DNA of 64,000 nucleotides, taken from Lycorma delicatula (Eukaryota; Arthropoda; Insecta; Hemiptera; Fulgoridae). The notes beneath the pieces are model-generated. The model searched no databases. It saw only the letters and a list, made by a program, of their open reading frames with translations, and was not told the origin of the DNA. Positions 57,856 to 64,000 of this stretch are shown here, piece after piece. A program made the translations under genes and the position numbers. How positions within the stretch are numbered: position 1 is the first letter of the stretch; each line of letters starts with the position of its first letter. The stretch lies in assembly GCF_047948215.1 (NCBI RefSeq), contig NC_134458.1, positions 88,615,260 through 88,679,259 of the forward strand, in the 5' to 3' direction.

Positions 57856-60800
57856 AAAAATGGTGACTGATTTATTAAATGCATTTTTATTTTGGAAATA
57901 CTTTCGCCGTATATATCTTAAAAGTCAGTGGTTTACACAATAATGTTCACTGCGTGGAAAATTTTTTTCTACTTTGTTTAATTCATACAACTAAACAGAA
58001 AGAAAAAATCAGGAATAGCTGTGTTGATCTGTTTAAAAAATAATGACGTCGGTTTTACACATTAATGAGATACGTCATTAGTTTTAGTTGTTCATTTGCT
58101 ATCCCCAACATTAATTAATATTTTTCTTCAAACAGCAGATATATTATGAGAATAAATTATAAAAATATTTAATAACTTATTTCATTCCCTCAGTTTTTGT
58201 CCCAAATTAATTATTTTCTATATCTTTTCGCATTATACTAATTATCATGCACAGTTTATTATAAATAAACAATTTTTTTTTAAGTAAAACGAGCAAATTA
58301 ATTTTTTGCATTTATAGCATAATATAATTTATTATGCATCATTTATTACTATAACATCATTTATTAAGCAATATACTAATTATCATGCGCAGTTTATTTT
58401 AAATAAACAATTTTTTTTGAAGTAAAAAAAGCAGATTCATATTTGCATTTATAACATTATATCATTTATTATGCATTATACTGATATCATGCACAGTTTA
58501 TTTAAAAAAAAAAAAAAAAAAAATTTTCAAGTAAAAAGAGCAAATTCCTACATTTACATTTTTCTTGGAATTGTATTTATGAACTAATTTTCTTTTTTAA
58601 AAGTAGATGAAGAAATAACGTGCCATATAAACTCCCCTTCACTACGTATATAATACTTCTATTATAACATATACGGAATAGGGATTGCTATACGAATGAT
58701 AGTGGTAGCAAATGGTGGCGTGAGAAAAATAGGGTTGTCTAAAAACAGATTGTGAAAAGGGAAAAACTGAATGTGTTCAGTTCGAAAAAACCGTTAGGTA
58801 TGGATGACTTGTTATTAAACTTGTAAAATACAAATTTTTACATCATCATGTATGTGTATTAAATCTTTCTAAAAAAGTATTATACTTAGGTAATTGCACT
58901 TGTATTACTACGTATTGTTTTTTTTTTTTTGTAAATTTATTTTTAAATTGATACTGAAAGAAATTTTACCTTATTTATATCGCCATCACATCAATAGAGT
59001 TAATTGTGGATTAACGCGATCACACCGTTTTCTTACAGTAACGTAAAAATCTGAAACAGAAGAAAATGTATAATTTTTTTTTAATTTAGTATTTTCAAGT
59101 AAGCTACATTCCTTCCAAATAGTTTTTAAATTTATATATTTTTAATGATTAATTATCTAAATAAAATATTTATTATGAGTATTTAAAATTAAATTTAAAT
59201 TTTAAAATTATATTTTTTGTAAATCCGTTTCGATATAATTTCACATTATTTACATACGCCTAAACAGTTTATAAAAATTAATTTAAAAATGAGGTTGTGT
59301 TTTTTAAATAATTAAAATTTTAAGCATAAAATTATTTCTATTTGTCTTATTATCGTATTAGCTTATCTCAATTTACATTTATTTTTCTGTTTATATATTG
59401 TTTCACATGATCAGGAAAACCTATTTTAACAAATATTACAGAATGAATTTACATTAAGCAAACAACCCTTACTGAAATCCTAGCTTTTTCTTCGCTTGAA
59501 TATTTACCTTTGAAAGACTCATTCATGAAGAAATGTTTTTTTTTTTTTTGCATTTATAGCTCAGAAAATATACTTTAACCTCATCCTCATAAACAATAGG
59601 GCAAATGATTATACCAACTTTTGGATGTTTTTTTTTTTTTTTTGTATTTACTAATTTAGGATAATTTCTAACAAAAACTTTTTATGATCTAAAACGAAAT
59701 TTGAAACAACTTTCTTAGGAAGTTTTCTTTTTCTTTCGAGCAAGGAACCTCCTCTCAGCAAGACTACTTTTTTATGATTTATTTTATATGAGCACGCAAT
59801 TTAATGAAACTTTTCTCAAGGAATAAAAAAATTAAAATAGTTATTGATTTTTTGGGGATTTTTATCGACAGGTTTCTTTCCCGGGTAATTTTTAAGAGTG
59901 GTACTTGTAGAATACGGGTAATTCCGCTTATGTAGAGTATTCACAGTTAACGAATATTCGTATCGTTATTAAAGAGGAACTTTATGGTATACGTAAGATA
60001 AATCCTCTTACATTTAAATAAGGATTAACCTAGTAATTAAGCATAGTTTTGAATTTCAACTGCAATATTTCAACAGTGCGATATAACTCAGAATAGTGTT
60101 TTTTTCTTTTTAAGTTAAGTTTTTTTTATTAAGAGAGATTGGTTCACCCTAATTATTAACATTTGCTGTACAGATGTTTCTTGTTCTTCCCCGCAGTATA
60201 TTATATTTATTATTCATTCACCAACGGCTGTCATACTTATATAAAACCTATATATTTACGACTCATATAATTTAAATACAGTTATATTATCTTCCTATAA
60301 CTTATTTATCTCTCTAATTAAGTTTCAAAAAATTGATTTCGAAGTACTTAGTAAAATTTACTTTTTCTAGCAAAATGATAATAATAAAACAACATTCCAC
60401 CGACCGACTTGCATCGGTTTTCAATTACTTAAGTTTTTATACAGAAGTTTTTTTTCAATGGTTTTCTAATAGAATTTTATTTATTATTTATTCTCAATAC
60501 GGTAAAGTTAAGCCGTATATAAAACAATAAATTATATTTCAATATCGATATGTTGTAGACATTTTTTAAATACTTCCGTCTGTAATACTGTAAATGTCTG
60601 TAATACTGTCTTAAAAAAATACAAAAATAAATACGGCTAAGGTAAAGTAATCGATTTGAGATTACTCTATCATTTAAACTTTTACACAAAACATGAACTT
60701 ATCTCCTTATAATACCCGTAATTTAAACGATCTTTTTTTAATAAAATATTTAAAAAAAAAAGAAAATTTTAATTTTATTGAGTTTGACTCGAAAAAATTA

Positions 60801-61075
60801 AAGTTATATGATTTTAATTTTAATATACCAAAATTTATTGAATTTTTACTGATATATAATAAAAAAATCCCATATGTATTAAATCTAATAATAAAATAAT
60901 TCGTAAAAATAGGTTAAACAAATTTCATTAAGGGTTCCTACGTGAATCTTGTCCAAAGTTTCAGAGGATCACTTTTTCCCCTTTGTTTTGTCCTTATTTT
61001 CTTAATTTCAATCCAGTAAATCATCAACGTTTTAAAAATGTAACATTATTATTTAATATATTTATACATTATTTA
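57856..61075. other. AT-rich sequence with a tandem repeat; no gene recognised
   Basis: Besides the tandem array at 58230-58550, it holds several poly-T runs (58919-58930, 59538-59550, 59627-59642) and very AT-rich DNA. Open frames near 60333-60899 are rich in N, K, F, L, I and Y because of base composition and have no recognised similarity. Confidence 0.45.
58230..58550. repeat. three-copy tandem repeat, units of about 104-139 bp
   Basis: Units start near 58230, 58369 and 58473 with CATTATACTAATTATCATGC or variants. They share ATCATGC(A/G)CAGTTTATT, AAATAAACAATTTTTTTT, AAGTAAAA(C/A)GAGCA and TTGCATTTATA. The third unit has a long poly-A in place of AATAAACAATTTT. Confidence 0.88.
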
Positions 61076-62295
61076 ATTTTTTTTTATCTTCAGTCATTTG
61101 AATGTTTTGATGCAGCTGTCCAACATTTCCTGTCTAGTGCCAGTCGTTTCATTTCGGTATACCCCCTACATCTTACATCCCTAACAATTTGTTTTACATA
61201 TTCCAAACGTTGCCTATCTGCACAATTTTTCCCATCTACATGTCCCTCCAATATGAAAGCGACTATTCCTGAATGACTTAATGTGTTCTATAAGTCTGTC
61301 TCTTCTTTTAACTATATTTTTCCAAATGCTTTTCTCTTCATCAATTTGCCGTAACACTTCTTCATTTGTCACTTTATCCACCCGTCTCATTTTTAACATT
61401 CTCCTATAGCACCACATTTCAAAAGCATCTAATCTTTTCTTCTCAGCTACTCCGATCGTCCAAGTTTCACTACCATATAAAGCTGCACTCCAAACATATA
61501 CATTCAAAAATGTTTTAATGGCGTTTAAATTAATTTTTGATGTAAGCAAATTATATTTTTGACTGAAAGCTCGTTTCGCCTGTGCTGTTCGGCATTTTAT
61601 ATCGCTCTTGTTTCGTCCATCTTTAGTAATTCTACTTCCCAAAAAACAAAATTCTTCTACCTCCTTAATATTTTCTTTTTATATTTTTATATTTAGCGGT
61701 CCATTTTCATTATTTCTACTTCAGTTCATTACTTTCGTTTTGTTCTTGTTCATTTTCATGCGGTAGTTCTTGCGTAGCACTTCATCCATGCCATTCGTTG
61801 TTTCTTTTAAATCTTTTTTACTCTCAGCTAAGATTACTACATCATCAAATCGTAACATCTTTATCTTTTCACGTTGCACCGTTACTCCGGATCTAAATTC
61901 TTCTTAAACATCATTAACTGCTAGTTTAGAGTAAAGATTAAAAAGTAACGGGGATAGGGAACATCCTTGTTGGACTTTCTTTTTTTATTACGGCCACTTT
62001 CATAGGTTCTTTGATTATTACTGTTGCAGTTTGGTTCCTGTTCTTCTATCTCTATACTTGAATTCTACATTTTTTTAAATGCTGAACATTTTATTCCAGT
62101 CTACGTTATCAAATGCTTTTTCTAAGTATATAAATGCCAATTACGTTTGGTTTGTTTTTCTTTAATCTTCCTTCTACTATTAATCTGAGCGCTCCCTTGT
62201 TCCTATAGTTTTCCTGAAACCAAATTGGTCTTCTCCTAAAAATTCTTCCACTCTCTCTCAATTCTTCTGTACAGAATTCTAGTTAAGTTAAAATA
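61076..62295 (-). pseudogene. non-LTR retrotransposon reverse transcriptase, 3' half, inactivated
   Basis: Reading downwards from about 62295: RILYRRIE, EDQFGFRKTIGTRE (the template-binding motif), then in other frames AFDNV, VQQGCSLSPLLFNLYSKL (about 61975), KMLRFDDVVILAESKKDL (the active-site YADD equivalent, with an Ala lost), KNKTKVMN, EVEEFCFLGSRITKDGRN (about 61655), AALYGSETWTIG, RLDAFEMWCYRRMLKMRRVD and KVTNEEVLRQIDEEKSIWKN. After 61214 a shifted frame gives a 3' end matching the usual RDVG...LA.DR...W motif, ending near 61090. A 142-codon part (61214-61642) is intact. Endonuclease and N-terminus are missing. Clade not assigned. Confidence 0.9.
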
Positions 62296-62584
62296 TAACT
62301 AAGCTCCTTAAGTTAAAGTATTTAATTCTCCGTTTTCCAGTAAAAGTAGTTCGGCTGTTCTTACCTAATCGCCGGACATACCTTATTTATTTCAGTTTTT
62401 AAATCACAAATTAAATTATTAAACTACGTACATATAACAAGAGTATTGTTAAAATATCATTATAGTGTAAAAATAAGTTCTATTTTCATGAGTACTGAAA
62501 TAGCAAATGATATTTAATAGCTGAAATAGCGAAACCGACAATTGGATAACAAGTGATGAAATTAAAAATATTAAAAAACCCACG
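62296..62584. other. no gene recognised
   Basis: Sequence between the LINE and the tandem repeat; nothing recognisable. Confidence 0.4.
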
Positions 62585-62935
62585 AAGCCGTTTTGAAGAA
62601 ACATATTTACTGCAGCGGCCCCTGACTGCTTATAACCGTAAAAATAATCTAAGAACCTGCTCTAAGGTGATACCTATGTAACCTATTTAAGGTTACAACC
62701 TGAGGTGCAACCTATATAATGCAAAATACCCGCATCAAAGTCGGCCCAGCCGTTTTAGAGAAACAGATCTACTGCAGCGCCCCCTGGTGGCCTATAACCT
62801 CAAAACATATCTAAGAACCTTCTCTGAATACCTATATAATGAAAAAACCGCATCGAAATCGGTCCAGTAGTTTTTGAAAAAAATGGTAACAGACACACAT
62901 AAAACCTCTCATCCCAAACGCATATACCTTGTCCG
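62585..62935. repeat. tandem repeat with about 150-bp units, 2.3 copies
   Basis: Unit 1 (62585-62730) and unit 2 (62731-62840) share CAGCCGTTTTAGAGAAACAG, TACTGCAGCG(G)CCCCTG, TATAACC(G/T)(T/C)AAAA and ATCTAAGAACCT(G/T)CTCT. A partial third unit (about 62841-62883) begins GCATCGAAATCGGTCCAGTA. It continues into a flank with TCATCCCAAACGCATATACC and TTCCTTCGTGGGTAAAC. The repeated GCATCAAAGTCGGCCCAGCC phrase is of the type found in dispersed insect repeats. Non-coding. Confidence 0.8.
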
Positions 62936-63111
62936 TTCCTTCGTGGGTAAACAATTTTAAAAAAATAATAAAATATAAAACTTATAAAATATAGATGATT
63001 TTTTAAATATAATTTTTATTATATTATTTCTTAATGAAGTTACGAAATATTCAAAATTACCACTGCGGGAAAACATAAAAAGCATTTTATTTCTTGTTGA
63101 TATTCCACTGT

Positions 63112-63390
63112 ACTAGACTAACCAGCCGAGTTAAACTCGTCGTTGGAAAATCAATTTTCGAAGTCGAGAGTTCTAAGGTTTGAGTTCTCATAAAGGTAGT
63201 TTCAGGAGTGGTCGACCTGAATCTGTTCCATACTACATGTTTACCGGTACATTTACACTTACATCGTGCTACATGTGCAGATAAGTCAGGCCTGGCAAGC
63301 CGGTAGCAGTAATTGCATTTGCCTATACACATACAAGTACACACCCAGACCAGGCAGTAGCTGAAAACTGGTTAGAGAAGATACAATCCA
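63112..63390 (+). repeat. tRNA-derived SINE, family A head with alternative 3' end, copy 2
   Basis: The head is damaged (CTAGACTAACCAGCCGAGTT, AAACTCGTCGTTGGAAAATC), the B-box region is changed (GTTTGAGTTC), and an internal block between GGTAGTTTC and AGGAGTGGTCGACCTGA is deleted compared with 47408. The 3' end TCAGGCCTGGCAAGCCGGTA ... GCAGTAGCTGAAAACTGG matches the copy at 47408. Confidence 0.82.
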
Positions 63391-64000
63391 CCGTACACGT
63401 TAATTTCTATAGATTTTCTTTATGAGATTATATCAAACAAATCCTGTAATAATACCCATAAGTTTTTAAGCAGTATAAACTAATATTTTCTTCGAATTTT
63501 AAAACAAGTCTTGAAATGCAACAAAATTGTAATTCTTGAAAGACAGGATTTTTCTCTCACCAATTTTGATAAACTTTAATCAGAATTTATTTAAATTCTC
63601 AGATTGCTACCAATAATTTTAAAAAAATGCTGTTTCATGAAAGAATTAGGATAATAGAGAAAGCGTACGGAATAACTAAATAGATTTACAACAAAAACTT
63701 CTAATAAACGCGTCTTATTTATTTTTAAATAAGAATTTTTAACGCGCCTTATTACGTTTATTCTTTTAAATGTAAAAGAAAAATATTATAAACCAGTAAA
63801 CGCCGAAAGTCATTAGGTATCGAATTGTTTAAACCTAAACGAAAAGGTTAAATAGAAAAATTAGAAAAAAGAGAAAGAAAAATTTTATGCAAAAATTTAA
63901 AATCAACTAAACAGAACGAAACCTGGGGAATAAAAAATAATTCCGAAGTATAAAATTTAAAAAAAAACCGAAAAACTTCCCGGTTCGATAGAATTTTTTT
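63391..64000. other. no gene recognised
   Basis: AT-rich sequence to the window end with no recognisable feature. Confidence 0.45.

Noticed and set aside
57598..57870. 90-codon open frame
   Set aside because: It reads through a CA/TA microsatellite and a dispersed repeat that is also present at 7007-7192.
60693..60899. 68-codon open frame, possibly organellar or endosymbiont-like
   Set aside because: The composition is that of the surrounding very AT-rich DNA and no motif is recognisable; no neighbouring bacterial-type genes or ribosome binding sites.
1..64000. A novel multi-gene system
   Set aside because: All recognisable coding similarity is to inactivated mobile elements, and the few host exon candidates are single and isolated.

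Overview
This is AT-rich, non-coding-dominated DNA from an animal nuclear genome, almost certainly an insect. A hemipteran would fit, but I cannot prove the order from the sequence. The signs are the absence of long open frames, CA/TA microsatellites, tRNA-derived SINEs, R1-like and Jockey-like non-LTR retrotransposons, and remnants of mariner, hAT, Merlin and PIF1/Helitron-type elements. There are no operons, ribosome binding sites, intact rRNA or tRNA genes, or CRISPR arrays. Nearly every recognisable protein similarity belongs to a mobile element, and every one of those is broken by stops or frameshifts.

Layout. 0-10.4 kb: a possible TATA/initiator promoter at 153-184, a tRNA-like SINE (SINE-B), two reverse-oriented SINE-A copies, one candidate host exon (1997-2116), microsatellites, and another SINE-B head. 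10.4-20.7 kb: mostly featureless AT-rich DNA holding a Merlin transposase remnant (about 16.1-16.9 kb) and a mariner C-terminal remnant (about 17.2-17.7 kb). 20.76-23.84 kb: a 3.1-kb hAT element with degenerate ends and a near-perfect 8-bp target duplication, into which a 5'-truncated R1-like LINE has inserted with its own 15-16-bp duplication. 24.8-27 kb: a purine/pyrimidine palindrome, SINE-A and SINE-B. 27.7-29.06 kb: a complete but inactivated Tc1/mariner-superfamily element with terminal inverted repeats and TA duplications. 29.80-29.96 kb: the best candidate for a host terminal exon, encoding a short membrane segment.

30-44 kb holds little beyond dispersed and tandem repeats, a LINE fragment and two possible core promoters. 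44.5-51.1 kb carries three more transposase remnants of the mariner superfamily, a variant SINE-A with a different 3' end, and a 437-bp foldback element. 51-56.4 kb contains three non-LTR fragments, three perfect local inverted duplications (51.07, 53.25 and 53.54 kb) and a 348-bp inverted-repeat MITE. 56.7-57.4 kb is a PIF1/Helitron-type helicase remnant interrupted by a repeat. 57.6-64 kb has a microsatellite-linked dispersed repeat, tandem repeats, a 1.2-kb LINE reverse transcriptase on the minus strand, and a second variant SINE-A.

Nothing here works together as a pathway. The window reads as an intergenic or large-intron region that recorded successive waves of transposition. The most informative structures are the nested hAT/LINE insertion, the modular SINE families that swap heads and tails, the cluster of perfect local inverted duplications, and two or three possible host exons. 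I did not find evidence for a novel defence or metabolic system.
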